Positions 17,524 through 26,534 of a stretch of 64,000 bases of DNA are shown here, one piece after another; within the stretch, counting starts at the first letter, position 1; every line of letters starts with the position of its first letter. The DNA is from CAYMEV01 sp964389675 [NCBI: uncultured Candidatus Sumerlaeota bacterium] (lineage in GTDB: Bacteria; CAYMEV01), in assembly GCA_964389675.1 (NCBI GenBank), contig CAYMEV010000013.1:38512-102511 (forward strand). Reading direction: 5' to 3'. Under the pieces are notes generated by a model. It ran no database searches. It saw only the letters and a list, made by a program, of their open reading frames with translations, and was not told the DNA's origin. A program made the translations under genes and the position numbers.

Positions 17524-19395
17524 ATGGATTTTTTAAGATACCTTGATGAGAAAGGGATAGTATTATGCGACGGAGCAATGGGAACAATGATATACAACAA
17601 GGGCATATACATTAACAGATGTTACGATGAGCTGAACATCTCTAATCCGGAAATTATTTCAGGGATACATCAGGAATATGTACAGGCAGGGGCTGAAATT
17701 ATTGAGACAAATACATTCGGTGCTAACAGATATAAACTAAAATCCTATAATCTTGATAAAAAGGTGCAGGAGATTAATTACAAGGCAGTCAAGATAGCAA
17801 AAAAGGCTTCGGGGGATAGTGTTTTTGTAGCTGGTTCTATTGGGCCTTTAGGCATAAAAATAGAACCATGGGGCCCGACAAGCAGGGAAGAAGCCAGGGC
17901 AGCCTTCAAAGAGCAGGCAGAAGCTCTTCTGGATGGAGGGGTCAGCCTTATGGCCATTGAAACATTTACAGATATCTCAGAAATTGAACAGGCAATCAGG
18001 GCAGTAAAGGACCTCGACAGCAATATACCCGTAATTGCGATGATGACAGTTGGTATAGATGGAACATCTCTCTATGGGACGACTCCGGAGATATTCACAA
18101 ATAGGATTGATCAGTGGGGTGCAGACATTATAGGGCTTAATTGCGGTGAAGGCCCGAAGGTTCTTCTCGAGACCTCGCTGAAGATGCTTAAATGCACATC
18201 AAAGCCCATTTGTGTTATGCCGGAAGCTGGACGGCCCCGGAATGTAAATGGCAGAAATATATATATCTGTACGCCTGAATATATTGCTGAATATACAAAA
18301 AGGTATATTAATGCCGGAGTTAGAATTATAGGAGGATGCTGCGGTACTACGCCTGAACACACGAGGCAGATGGCAAAAACAGTGAAGTCCCTCTCAAGAT
18401 CAGTAAAGGTACATGGATACAGACCTGAGAAGGCGGTAGAGTGCATAAAAGATGAAACGGCCAGGGCTTCCAGAGAAGTGCCGGCAGAGAATAGATCAGA
18501 GCTTGCAAAAAAGATAAAAAACGGTAAATTTGTGATATCCGTCGAGATTCTTCCACCCAGGGGAACAAAGATTGATAAGGCATTAAGTACTTCAAAAAAG
18601 CTTAAGTCACTGAATATTGATGCATTCAATATACCTGACGGACCAAGGGCCTCTGCAAGGATGTCAGCCCTTGCTTCTGCTGTATTGCTGCAAAAAAATA
18701 CAGCAGTAGAGACTATTCTCCATTATACATGCCGGGACAGGAATATACTGGGCATGCAGTCGGATATGCTCGGAGCCCATGCCCTGGGCATAAAGAATCT
18801 CCTGCTTATTACAGGGGACCCTCCAAAAATGGGGACTTATCCGGATGCGACGGCAGTATTCGATATAGACTCAGTTGGCTTGACCAATATGGTCAAAACG
18901 CTTAACCGGGGACTGGACCTGGGCAAAAACAGCATCGGGAAACCGACCGGTTTTTTTGTAGGCGTAGGAGCAAATCCCGGTGCACTGAATATAGATTTTG
19001 AGCTGGAAAGATTCTACTGGAAGGTGGATGCCGGTGCGGAATTTGCAATAACCCAGCCTGTTTTTGATTTGAACCTGCTGTTCAGTTTTCTTGAAAGCAT
19101 TGATAAGAGAAATATAAAGGTGCCTGTTCTGGCCGGCATATGGCCATTAACAAGCCAGGCTAATGCTGATTTTATGAGAAATGAAATACCCGGCGCATGG
19201 GTGCCTGACGAGATGTATGAACGGATCAGCATGGCAGGAACAAATGAAGAAGCTGTCAGGACAGGGATAGACATAGCTGTGGAAATTATCAATAATATCA
19301 GGAAATATGTGCAGGGTATACAGATCAGCATGGTCGGGAGCAAGTTAAGCAGTATTTCAGAGCTCATAGGATCAATTCAGAAAAAAAATCCATGA
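17524..19395 (+). CDS. Bifunctional homocysteine S-methyltransferase / methylenetetrahydrofolate reductase
   Basis: A 623-residue fusion. Residues about 1-300 are a homocysteine-binding methyltransferase domain: 'ILCDGAMGTMIYNKG'-like start, 'GAEIIETNTFGANRYKL', and zinc-binding cysteines in 'IGLNCGEGP' and 'IGGCCGTTPEHTR'. Residues about 325-610 are a MetF-type reductase: 'FVISVEILPPRGT', 'LLLITGDPPKMG', 'GVGANPGA', and 'EFAITQPVFDL'. Together they make 5-methyl-THF and methylate homocysteine to methionine, the architecture seen in YitJ-like proteins. The B12 and activation domains of MetH are absent. AAAGGAGA sits upstream of the ATG. It converges with the radical SAM gene with only 8 bases between them. 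Confidence 0.93.
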   Translation: MDFLRYLDEKGIVLCDGAMGTMIYNKGIYINRCYDELNISNPEIISGIHQEYVQAGAEIIETNTFGANRYKLKSYNLDKKVQEINYKAVKIAKKASGDSVFVAGSIGPLGIKIEPWGPTSREEARAAFKEQAEALLDGGVSLMAIETFTDISEIEQAIRAVKDLDSNIPVIAMMTVGIDGTSLYGTTPEIFTNRIDQWGADIIGLNCGEGPKVLLETSLKMLKCTSKPICVMPEAGRPRNVNGRNIYICTPEYIAEYTKRYINAGVRIIGGCCGTTPEHTRQMAKTVKSLSRSVKVHGYRPEKAVECIKDETARASREVPAENRSELAKKIKNGKFVISVEILPPRGTKIDKALSTSKKLKSLNIDAFNIPDGPRASARMSALASAVLLQKNTAVETILHYTCRDRNILGMQSDMLGAHALGIKNLLLITGDPPKMGTYPDATAVFDIDSVGLTNMVKTLNRGLDLGKNSIGKPTGFFVGVGANPGALNIDFELERFYWKVDAGAEFAITQPVFDLNLLFSFLESIDKRNIKVPVLAGIWPLTSQANADFMRNEIPGAWVPDEMYERISMAGTNEEAVRTGIDIAVEIINNIRKYVQGIQISMVGSKLSSISELIGSIQKKNP

Positions 19396-19403
19396 TCAGG
19401 TCT

Positions 19404-20750
19404 TTAAGTTACCAGGGCGTTTTTCCAGAGTACATGAGAGCCTGATTTTTCAAACCAGTCAACCCCTTCCATTACCAGGTCAAATTTGAATGTGAATAGC
19501 CCCTGCCTTTCAATAGGGGGTATCTTGATATCTATGGTGTCCTTTTCCCCCGGCATTATGGATTTGTTCAGATAAGCTCTTGCAAAATTTAGATCAAGCA
19601 ATTCCATTTTTTTAGAATAGAGCTGAATCCCAAGCCTGACAAACCTCCTCCCCAGCGGGGCTTCATTATAAAAGGGCGTTTCTGATATATTCCTGACAGA
19701 TACAGCAAGCTCTTTTGGCCTGTTTTTGCTTAAAACAACCGGTAAAAACCTGTTTATTCCTGTAAGCCTTATTTCAGCTTTCGGTGTGTATCCTGGAATT
19801 GCATTCCCAAGCCCTTTATCCCAGGTTTCAAATTTAATGGACTTATATGAATCAGTTCCCGGGGCATATTTCCTGGAGAAGGCATCTTCTGGATGGTCTG
19901 TTATTTCCCATGTCAGCCTGTCTACACCAATTTTTTTTGCAATTTTTACAGCCTTCTGCATTTCATCATCACTGTCATTCCAATTAAAAAGGATATATCG
20001 CCAGCTTATATAAGGAAGCCTCAGGTTCTTTTCGTTTCTGCGGGAAACCAGAAAACTCAGGTTCGACAGGGCCTTTTCAATGCTACCCCCTATCCTGTAT
20101 TTCCCATAGCTTTCCTGAGTTGCCCCGTCAATGGAAAAGGTGATCTCATCTATACCCGAATCAATGAGTTTTATCATTGACTGTTCAGTAAAGGCAAGCC
20201 CATTTGTGCTTGAGAAAAGATATATAGAGGGATACTCATCCTTTATATATGAGCACATACCTACAGCATTTTTATTAAGGAATGTTTCTCCATAATTAAA
20301 AAGGTCTATTCTTATCAGGTGTTTCCCGGTTTCATCAATGATCTCCCTGAAATGACTGAAGTCCAGGAAATGTGAATTTCTGTGTAACAATATTTCTGAG
20401 CTTTTTCCACAGCATGCTTTATAGCATGAAAGATTGCATAGAGAAGACGGCTCAATGAATAGCCTGGAGGGATATGGGGGAGGTTTTCCGTTATCCACCG
20501 GAAGCTCTCCCTCTTTAAGGAAGTCTTTAAGCGGGCATCCCTCGCAAAATTCTGAATAGCCGTCAATTGAGATCTGATTTCTCAGCCTGGTTATTTTTTC
20601 CCCGTTCCAGATATCGTGAATACTCTCTTTATTTGAATCACCCAATATCTTTTGAGCATAGGGGTCACCGCACCCGCATACCACTTTTCCGTCACTAAGT
20701 ATTACAAGCGTCGTCCATGGCCAGGTACATCTGTATTTCATTTTAGTCAT
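19404..20750 (-). CDS. Radical SAM protein with N-terminal SPASM/twitch-like region and C-terminal beta domain
   Basis: About 448 residues from ATG 20750, which has AAGGA five bases upstream and overlaps the previous stop by 8 bases. Residues 8-72 form a SPASM/twitch-like cysteine region (Cys8, 25, 27, 69, 72; 'LSDGKVVCGCGDP', 'FCEGCPL') ahead of the radical SAM core rather than behind it. The core cysteines read C105-x3-C109-x3-C113-C114 ('LCNLSCYKACCGK'), not the standard CxxxCxxC; 'LFNYGETFL' corresponds to the GGE motif and 'STNGLAF' follows. The last ~130 residues look like a beta-sandwich ('FVRLGIQLYSKKMELLDL', 'GVDWFEKSGSHVLW') seen in some polysaccharide-associated proteins. Substrate unknown; coupling to the LtaS-like gene suggests envelope work. 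Confidence 0.8.
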   Translation of the reverse strand: MTKMKYRCTWPWTTLVILSDGKVVCGCGDPYAQKILGDSNKESIHDIWNGEKITRLRNQISIDGYSEFCEGCPLKDFLKEGELPVDNGKPPPYPSRLFIEPSSLCNLSCYKACCGKSSEILLHRNSHFLDFSHFREIIDETGKHLIRIDLFNYGETFLNKNAVGMCSYIKDEYPSIYLFSSTNGLAFTEQSMIKLIDSGIDEITFSIDGATQESYGKYRIGGSIEKALSNLSFLVSRRNEKNLRLPYISWRYILFNWNDSDDEMQKAVKIAKKIGVDRLTWEITDHPEDAFSRKYAPGTDSYKSIKFETWDKGLGNAIPGYTPKAEIRLTGINRFLPVVLSKNRPKELAVSVRNISETPFYNEAPLGRRFVRLGIQLYSKKMELLDLNFARAYLNKSIMPGEKDTIDIKIPPIERQGLFTFKFDLVMEGVDWFEKSGSHVLWKNALVT

Positions 20751-22704
20751 GAATATCCTTATTATATTGCCTGTTTTCTTTGACAAGAAAAAGGTATGTC
20801 TGCATATGCGATTCAGCATATTCTTTCATTTCTTCCACTATGCTGCTGCAGTCAGCTGAATAGTCGCGGGTGTCTTTTTCCCTGTATTTATATAAGGAGA
20901 GTGTCCCGTCATTTCTTGCTATTAAAAACCAGTCATCATTTATTACTCCGAATTTATCATATTCGCAGAAAAAGCTGTATGCCCTTGACCATGAAAGAAG
21001 GTCCATACCAAGTGCATTGTTTATATAAGGGATTTTCAAAATCCCCATGATGGTAGGAAATATATCCATTTGTGTTGCATAATTCTCAAATATGCGAGGT
21101 TCTTTAATTATTGAAGGAGCATAAAATATAAGTGGTGTATGGTGATAATCGAGTGAGAGGTCATAGTCAGACTCAAGAGGGAGCCCATGGTCAGCGACAA
21201 AAACGAAAAGGGTGTTCTCAAACCAGGGTTCCTGCATGCAGAGAGCAATAAATTTCTGAAGTGAATAATCTGCATATTCAACTATCTGATTCTTAATGTG
21301 ACTTGTTTTTGGTTTGAAATATTCAGGTATATAGTAAGGCTTATGATCGCTTGTTGTGAGAAAAACAGCAAAAAAGGGTTTATTTTTCTGATGCAGATCA
21401 TTTAGAAATGGCATGCTGAATTCAAACATATAGTCATCAGGAACACCAAAAGCGGTCTTCCTGGCGCTCAGCGGGTAATCATGCTTTGATATTACCTGGT
21501 CAAAATCATTGGCGCGCAGAAATCCCTCGATATTATCAAATTGCCCGTCATGTGTGGTAAAGTATATTGTCGAATAGCTGTTTTTCTTTAGAGTGGACGC
21601 AATTCCGTCATATTTAAGCATTGAGACATTTTTCATTGCATGCCTTTTATATATGGCCGGGAAGGAAAAAAGAGTGCTGAAGATGCCGTGATGTGTGCTT
21701 ACCCCTGCTGTATAAGCATTCTCGAAATAAAGGCCTTCATCTGCAATTCTGTCAAGAAAGGGAGTAATATCATACCTGTTTCCATGTCTTTTCATTTTTG
21801 CTGCCTGCATGCTTTCCATAATTATAATAATTACATTATAGTTTTGAGGTGATGAGTTACCGAATTCAACTTTCCGCATAATGGGGTACTCGGCGGAAAT
21901 GGGATTAATATTAAAATATCCCTGTACATTGTGTACAGCTTTATTGCTGTCCATTATATAATAATCCCTGTTTTCTTCATTGAATTTATCAACAATGCTC
22001 CTCATAAGTGTATAGGTTGGATTAAGCCCGAGCTGATTAAGGAATCCGTTGGTTGAAAAATAGGCTGTCCCGACCCTTATAGGGGATGTGAACTCCAGTC
22101 TGCCCCTGATGCCAACGACAAAAAACCCCAGAAAAAGGAGGCAGATCAAAGCCTGAGACACTATTACAGATGCGTTGCTCCTGAGGAAATGATCCTGCTT
22201 TTTCATAGAGAACCCCGATGAGAAAAAACTGAAAGCCATGATTGATATAATAAATGGCACTATTGCAATCCAGTAGCTTTTTTCCCTGATTATCATGGTA
22301 AAGACAACTGCAGGGCTGTCCAGCCATTGAAAGGCAGCTACTGATAACCTTGAAAAGAAGTGATTGAAATAGGGAAGGTCAACTGCGGAAATAAAGAAAG
22401 ATGTGCAGAAAAGGACTATTATATAGAGGTAGATAATTTTGCTGACAGCCGGCTTATTCTGCCTGAAAAAGTAGAGTAATGTAAGGATTAAATATGGGAT
22501 TATAAGAATGGAGCATATGATAACACTGTCAAATCTTATTCCAATCAGAAATGCTACTGCAATATCAGTAACATCCATATTAAGAGAAACCTTGTCTGAC
22601 TGAGTCAGGAGAAGGATCAGCCTGTATGCTGTAAAAATAGCCAGTGCCTGGAAATAGATTACTGCAATTCTCTTTACAGGCGGAATATTTACAATGTTTT
22701 TCAT
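20743..22704 (-). CDS. LtaS-like membrane sulfatase/phosphoglycerol transferase family protein
   Basis: About 653 residues from ATG 22704 ('MKNIVNIPPVKR'). Five or so membrane helices fill residues 10-190, followed by a large extracytoplasmic alkaline-phosphatase-fold domain. Metal and catalytic features: 'VIIIIMESMQAAKMKRHG' (metal Glu), 'AGVSTHHGIFSTLFSFP' (Thr at the LtaS nucleophile position), 'FLTTSDHKPYY' and 'VFVADHGLP' (Asp-His metal pair). LtaS/OpgB/EptA-type enzymes transfer phosphoglycerol or phosphoethanolamine to glycans or lipids; here the donor and acceptor are unknown. It is translationally coupled to the downstream radical SAM gene. A candidate TTGACC -35 lies near 22750. Confidence 0.85.
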   Translation of the reverse strand: MKNIVNIPPVKRIAVIYFQALAIFTAYRLILLLTQSDKVSLNMDVTDIAVAFLIGIRFDSVIICSILIIPYLILTLLYFFRQNKPAVSKIIYLYIIVLFCTSFFISAVDLPYFNHFFSRLSVAAFQWLDSPAVVFTMIIREKSYWIAIVPFIISIMAFSFFSSGFSMKKQDHFLRSNASVIVSQALICLLFLGFFVVGIRGRLEFTSPIRVGTAYFSTNGFLNQLGLNPTYTLMRSIVDKFNEENRDYYIMDSNKAVHNVQGYFNINPISAEYPIMRKVEFGNSSPQNYNVIIIIMESMQAAKMKRHGNRYDITPFLDRIADEGLYFENAYTAGVSTHHGIFSTLFSFPAIYKRHAMKNVSMLKYDGIASTLKKNSYSTIYFTTHDGQFDNIEGFLRANDFDQVISKHDYPLSARKTAFGVPDDYMFEFSMPFLNDLHQKNKPFFAVFLTTSDHKPYYIPEYFKPKTSHIKNQIVEYADYSLQKFIALCMQEPWFENTLFVFVADHGLPLESDYDLSLDYHHTPLIFYAPSIIKEPRIFENYATQMDIFPTIMGILKIPYINNALGMDLLSWSRAYSFFCEYDKFGVINDDWFLIARNDGTLSLYKYREKDTRDYSADCSSIVEEMKEYAESHMQTYLFLVKENRQYNKDIHD

Positions 22705-22799
22705 GATAAATAAATCTCTTTTGGGTTTTATTACAGAAAAACTCCGACAGGTCAATAAAATCTTGGGATTGATGGCTAATTAATAGTATTCTGAGAGCT

Positions 22800-23966
22800 T
22801 TATCTTTTCATGAAATAATCAAGTTTTTTATGGAAAAGCTGGGAAGTTTCCTCATCAATTTTCAACTTTTCAGCTTTATTAAGGTATTTTTGCGCAAGGT
22901 CGAATCTTTTTATCATTATAAAATATTTTACATAAAGAAGATAAATATCTGATATATCAGGATCAAGCTTTTCTGCTGTCCTGATATTTTTCAGGAAATT
23001 TTCATAATCCAGGTTAATGAGATCCTGGCCGGCAAGCTGTATAAAATAATATGGATTGGTATTCTTCATTTCCTCAAGCCTGGTTTTATAAAACATGAGC
23101 TTATCATGCTTCTGCAAATATTCACTCAAAAAGACCAGATTGGTAAGAATACTTATATTTTCATCGTTATACTCATATCCCTTTTCATAATATTCATATG
23201 CCTTTTCAAATTCCTTTTTTCTGCTATGAGAAACACCAAGGTTATTATATACTTTATCAGATGCCCTGTTCAGCCTTAAAATGTTCTCAAACAGCTTTAT
23301 TGCTTTATCTGTCTCATTCTCCCTCAGCAGTTCAACACCCAGATTATTATAGAAGTAGGCAATAGCCAAGAGATCATCAATTGCTTCAAGCTTTCTGTAT
23401 GTCTTCGGCCTTGAGGGGTAAAAATCCACCGTTATATAACCAGAAGGGACACCACCCCTTATCTTAAGCTTATAGAAGTTCATTCCGGCAATTATATGTC
23501 CGTTATTCATTATGATATCCCCGTCGGATGTCCATGCTATGTGGTCAAGAACCTCAATGAAAAAGGTTTCCAGACGGGCAAATCTTGACAGGGCGATAAA
23601 CATATTTGTCAGTGAAAGACAGTTTCCGGTCCTTGTCTGGAATGTCTGGATTGCTGTATTTGTCTTTCTTTCATCGTATATGATCTGTTCATTGCTGTCG
23701 AAAATGGCGTCCACGAGGCTGTTGAACATGGCTTCAGGTGTCTGGTATGCTTTTATGTTATCATCAACAAAAACCTTCATCTCATCATTTATTTCAAACG
23801 GGTTTAAGATGGGAACAGGAAAATCCTCGTCAAAAGTATCATTAAGGAGAGCCAGGATCTGACGGTCACTCATAATTTCAGCCTTATGCCTGCTTTTTAT
23901 GCCGGAACAGGCTGCCATTGATATTATTATAAATAAAGCCAGAAACAGTACTGCTGTTTTTTTCAT
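22800..23966 (-). CDS. Lipoprotein with transglutaminase-like domain and TPR repeats
   Basis: About 388 residues from ATG 23966, which follows AGGAGG; ten earlier in-frame residues are not needed. The signal peptide ends in a lipobox (MAAC). Residues about 80-200 resemble a transglutaminase-like cysteine peptidase fold: 'RTGNCLSLTNMFIALSR' (Cys), 'NNGHIIAGMN' (His) and 'ITVDFYP' (Asp). From about 215 on, TPR-type repeats appear ('YFYNNLGVELLRENETDKAIKLFENIL', then 'VYNNLGVSHSRKKEFEKAYEYYEKG' units, given here in part). The combination suggests a periplasmic protein-interaction lipoprotein, with uncertain catalysis. It is not overlapped by its neighbours. Confidence 0.8.
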   Translation of the reverse strand: MKKTAVLFLALFIIISMAACSGIKSRHKAEIMSDRQILALLNDTFDEDFPVPILNPFEINDEMKVFVDDNIKAYQTPEAMFNSLVDAIFDSNEQIIYDERKTNTAIQTFQTRTGNCLSLTNMFIALSRFARLETFFIEVLDHIAWTSDGDIIMNNGHIIAGMNFYKLKIRGGVPSGYITVDFYPSRPKTYRKLEAIDDLLAIAYFYNNLGVELLRENETDKAIKLFENILRLNRASDKVYNNLGVSHSRKKEFEKAYEYYEKGYEYNDENISILTNLVFLSEYLQKHDKLMFYKTRLEEMKNTNPYYFIQLAGQDLINLDYENFLKNIRTAEKLDPDISDIYLLYVKYFIMIKRFDLAQKYLNKAEKLKIDEETSQLFHKKLDYFMKR

Positions 23967-24097
23967 AAATCCCTCCTTAGAAAGCTCAGCGAACAAAAAT
24001 ATATAATATATAAAACGTAGAAAAGCTGAATAAAGTTTGAAGATTCTAGCGCTTTCCGCCAGCCAGGCCCGGTATGCAGAGTAAAGCTGTATACTTC
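23967..24097. other. Intergenic region between cheB and the lipoprotein gene
   Basis: 131 bases. On the minus strand it includes AT-rich sequence around 23995-24020 that could hold a -10 box and ends with AGGAGG before ATG 23966. No clear -35, hairpin terminator or RNA gene was seen. Confidence 0.3.
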
Positions 24098-25174
24098 TTA
24101 AAGAATCTGTTTATTAGTATTGTTCAGCATGTAGATTATCTCATCCACATCGAGGGAAATTGTGGAAAGGTCATTCTCAATTATTGCTCTCGGCATTCCA
24201 TATACGATACACGAATCTTTTTTTTGGGCCACCGTTATACCACCCTCCCTTTTCTGTTTTCTGGAAGCTGCCAGTCCATCATCCCCCATGCCTGTAAGAA
24301 TAATACTCAAAACCTTGTCATAATAGATATCAATACAGGAAGAAAGAAGTGCATCCAGGGATGGTATGTATTTGGATGCCCCTGCTTTTTCCAGCTTTAT
24401 TGCGGTCTTAAGTCCGTCTTTTTCCAAAAACATATCATATCCGCCTTTGCTGACAATAACAGAATTGCTGTTGACTGTCATATTGTTTTCAGCTTCACAG
24501 ACTACCATATCTGTTGCTGAATCAAGCCTTTCTGCAAATGTTTTTGTAAAAATAGGGGGCATATGGATCCCTATTAATATTGGAACCGGGAAAGGTGTCT
24601 TTATATTCTTTATTATCTCTGCTATTATGCCTGGCCCTCCTGTGGATGCGCCAATGAATACAATTTCAAACCTTTTCGATGATATGATCCCATTTATCGA
24701 ATTGATCTCAGTCTTTTTAGTATCAGGGTCAATGGCTGATTTACCATGAATAGTATTCTTGTTGATCTTGAGATCTGATACAAAATCAATCTTGGCAATA
24801 AGGCGATCCCTTATAGGTATGAACAGGTTTTGTTTTTTAGCAGATGTAAAATCAGGCTTAGGTATGAAATCTATGGCCCCTAGTTCGAATGATCTTATAA
24901 TGTTTTCCCTCTTATCCGTGCTGGATATTATAATTGTCGGTACTGGATGGTTTTTCATCAGCCATGACAGGAACGCAAAACCGTTCATTTCGGGCATTTC
25001 CAGATCAAGGAATACAATATCAGGCTTGTATCTCATAGTCAGGTACATTGCATCGGTACCATCGGGAGCAAAGTTTACAGATTGAATTCTTTCAAAGCTG
25101 TTCAGGATCTGGTACAGACTTCTTCTTATTAATGCTGAATCATCAACAATAAGTGCCTTGAGCTTACCTGTCAT
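24098..25174 (-). CDS. cheB: CheB: receiver plus protein-glutamate methylesterase
   Basis: A 358-residue protein. Residues about 5-125 are a receiver ('ALIVDDSALIRRSL', phospho-acceptor in 'VFLDLEMPEMNG', 'IIISSTDKR', 'DFIPKP' with the conserved Lys). Residues about 165-355 are the CheB esterase: nucleophile Ser in 'FIGASTGGPGIIAEI', His in 'IGIHMPPIFTKTFAERL', Asp in 'LTGMGDDGLAASRKQKREGG'. CheB removes methyl groups from or deamidates chemoreceptors when phosphorylated. No cheA, cheR or receptor gene is in the window, so it is an orphan here. It lies 21 bases after the GNAT gene, probably in the same transcript. Confidence 0.93.
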   Translation of the reverse strand: MTGKLKALIVDDSALIRRSLYQILNSFERIQSVNFAPDGTDAMYLTMRYKPDIVFLDLEMPEMNGFAFLSWLMKNHPVPTIIISSTDKRENIIRSFELGAIDFIPKPDFTSAKKQNLFIPIRDRLIAKIDFVSDLKINKNTIHGKSAIDPDTKKTEINSINGIISSKRFEIVFIGASTGGPGIIAEIIKNIKTPFPVPILIGIHMPPIFTKTFAERLDSATDMVVCEAENNMTVNSNSVIVSKGGYDMFLEKDGLKTAIKLEKAGASKYIPSLDALLSSCIDIYYDKVLSIILTGMGDDGLAASRKQKREGGITVAQKKDSCIVYGMPRAIIENDLSTISLDVDEIIYMLNNTNKQIL

Positions 25175-25195
25175 CCTTACCGTCAGGCAGTCCTT

Positions 25196-25798
25196 CTAAT
25201 CCTCCATGCTTCTTCCAAACTGCTTTCCATAGGCTATATTACTCCAGAATTCATTCACATCAAGTGCATAAATAATCAGGTCTTTCTTGCGATCAACTAT
25301 ATCCCGGGCAAAACCCTTTAAAACACAGTTTTTCCTGAAACCAAGAGGTTCAAGTGCTTCAGAGGAACTGGAGTCATCCTCGATAGTCCTTATGATCAGT
25401 GTCATGATATCTTCATTTTCGGCAAGGGATACCCTGAAAATTGCATGAAGAAGCTTTTTGGCAATTCCCAGTTTCCTGAAATCAGGATGTACTATTCCCT
25501 GTATCTCTGCTATATTTCTCATCCATCCATATTCAGGGAGCTTAAGTACAGTAAAGCCTGCCATAATATTATCATCAAACTCTGCAGTCAGGCACACCTG
25601 CCGTCCAGCCTTGATGGAGCTGATGAAACAGTCAATGGTCTTTGCATCATTTTTATTGATATTTACAGAAAGCAGATCCTCTTCAGGAATCTGTGCTATA
25701 AATCTTTTAAGAGAATCAAAATCCCTGCTGCTTGCTGTTTTAGAAAATTTAACTATCCTTTTGTCCGGTAATTCCAAAAAATCAATATATTCCTTCAA
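25196..25798 (-). CDS. GNAT-family N-acetyltransferase
   Basis: A 200-residue protein beginning at TTG 25798 with AGGAG seven bases upstream. The acetyl-CoA site is visible in 'IQGIVHPDFRKLGIAKKLLHAIFRVSLAENE' (R/Q-x-x-G-x-A region, about 115-145), followed by 'LEPLGFRKNCVLKGFARDIVDRKKDLIIYAL'. Substrate unknown. It precedes cheB in the same direction and diverges from the receiver gene at 25887, so a signalling role such as receptor or regulator acetylation is possible but unsupported. Confidence 0.8.
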   Translation of the reverse strand: MKEYIDFLELPDKRIVKFSKTASSRDFDSLKRFIAQIPEEDLLSVNINKNDAKTIDCFISSIKAGRQVCLTAEFDDNIMAGFTVLKLPEYGWMRNIAEIQGIVHPDFRKLGIAKKLLHAIFRVSLAENEDIMTLIIRTIEDDSSSSEALEPLGFRKNCVLKGFARDIVDRKKDLIIYALDVNEFWSNIAYGKQFGRSMED

Positions 25799-25886
25799 TT
25801 TTCTGCTCCTGTTATTTTGGATAAATTTATCTTTTATAATATATTAAATGTGCTAATATGTCAAAGAGAAAAAAAGGAGGCTGAAT

Positions 25887-26534
25887 TTGGCCCTTAATAT
25901 ACTTGTTGTTGATGATGCAAACGAGTTTGCCGACCTTATAGTCATGGACCTTATCTCCAGGAAATTCAGTGCAAGGGCTCAATATTCCGGTTTATCCGCT
26001 ATAACTTCTGCCCTGACACTGCAGTTTAATGTGATCCTGCTTGATATTATGATGCCTGGTGATATAACATTAAGAGAGCTTTTGCAGATACAAAGGCTTG
26101 ATTATTATAATACTCTGATCCCCCTTACGGATGACATCTTTTTTATTGAATCACAGTCAAATATTCCGATAAATGATATTATATCAGCAAATATGATGGA
26201 TATTCAGGCAGTCCTGCAGAAGGATGAGAGCAGTAATATCAGTTTATTCCAGCCACTGCACGTTATAGAGGAGATGCAGAATATCCTTTTCAGCATGGGG
26301 GAGCTTTTTATCCACCTTGATGGTTATGTGACATCCGCCATAATAAAATCCACATTAAAGGACTTTGAAGAGCTGAAGATCCTGTTCTTTACAGCCGGTG
26401 GCGTAGATGATGCCTATTATAGAAAATACAGCAGGTTTTTTGCGGATAATCTGTTTCTCAAGAGCAATTATTATGATAAAGTGCTTAAAGAGCTTGAGGA
26501 TATTGAGAAGTCCGGCAGTAAAGACTCTAAATAA
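25887..26534 (+). CDS. Divergent response-regulator receiver protein
   Basis: A 215-residue protein beginning at TTG 25887 with AAAGGAGG six bases upstream. The N-terminal ~60 residues are a good receiver start: 'ILVVDDANEFADL' (acidic pair at 9-10) and 'NVILLDIMMPG' (phospho-acceptor Asp53). Beyond that the receiver is poor: 'LIPLTDDI' may keep the Thr, but I see no beta-5 Lys-Pro motif. The remaining ~130 residues are helical ('LHVIEEMQNILFSMGELFIHLDG') and not recognised; there is no DNA-binding or enzymatic output domain. It may relay or titrate phosphate, possibly with CheB encoded divergently nearby. Its end overlaps the convergent gene at 26527 by 8 bases. Confidence 0.7.
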   Translation: MALNILVVDDANEFADLIVMDLISRKFSARAQYSGLSAITSALTLQFNVILLDIMMPGDITLRELLQIQRLDYYNTLIPLTDDIFFIESQSNIPINDIISANMMDIQAVLQKDESSNISLFQPLHVIEEMQNILFSMGELFIHLDGYVTSAIIKSTLKDFEELKILFFTAGGVDDAYYRKYSRFFADNLFLKSNYYDKVLKELEDIEKSGSKDSK

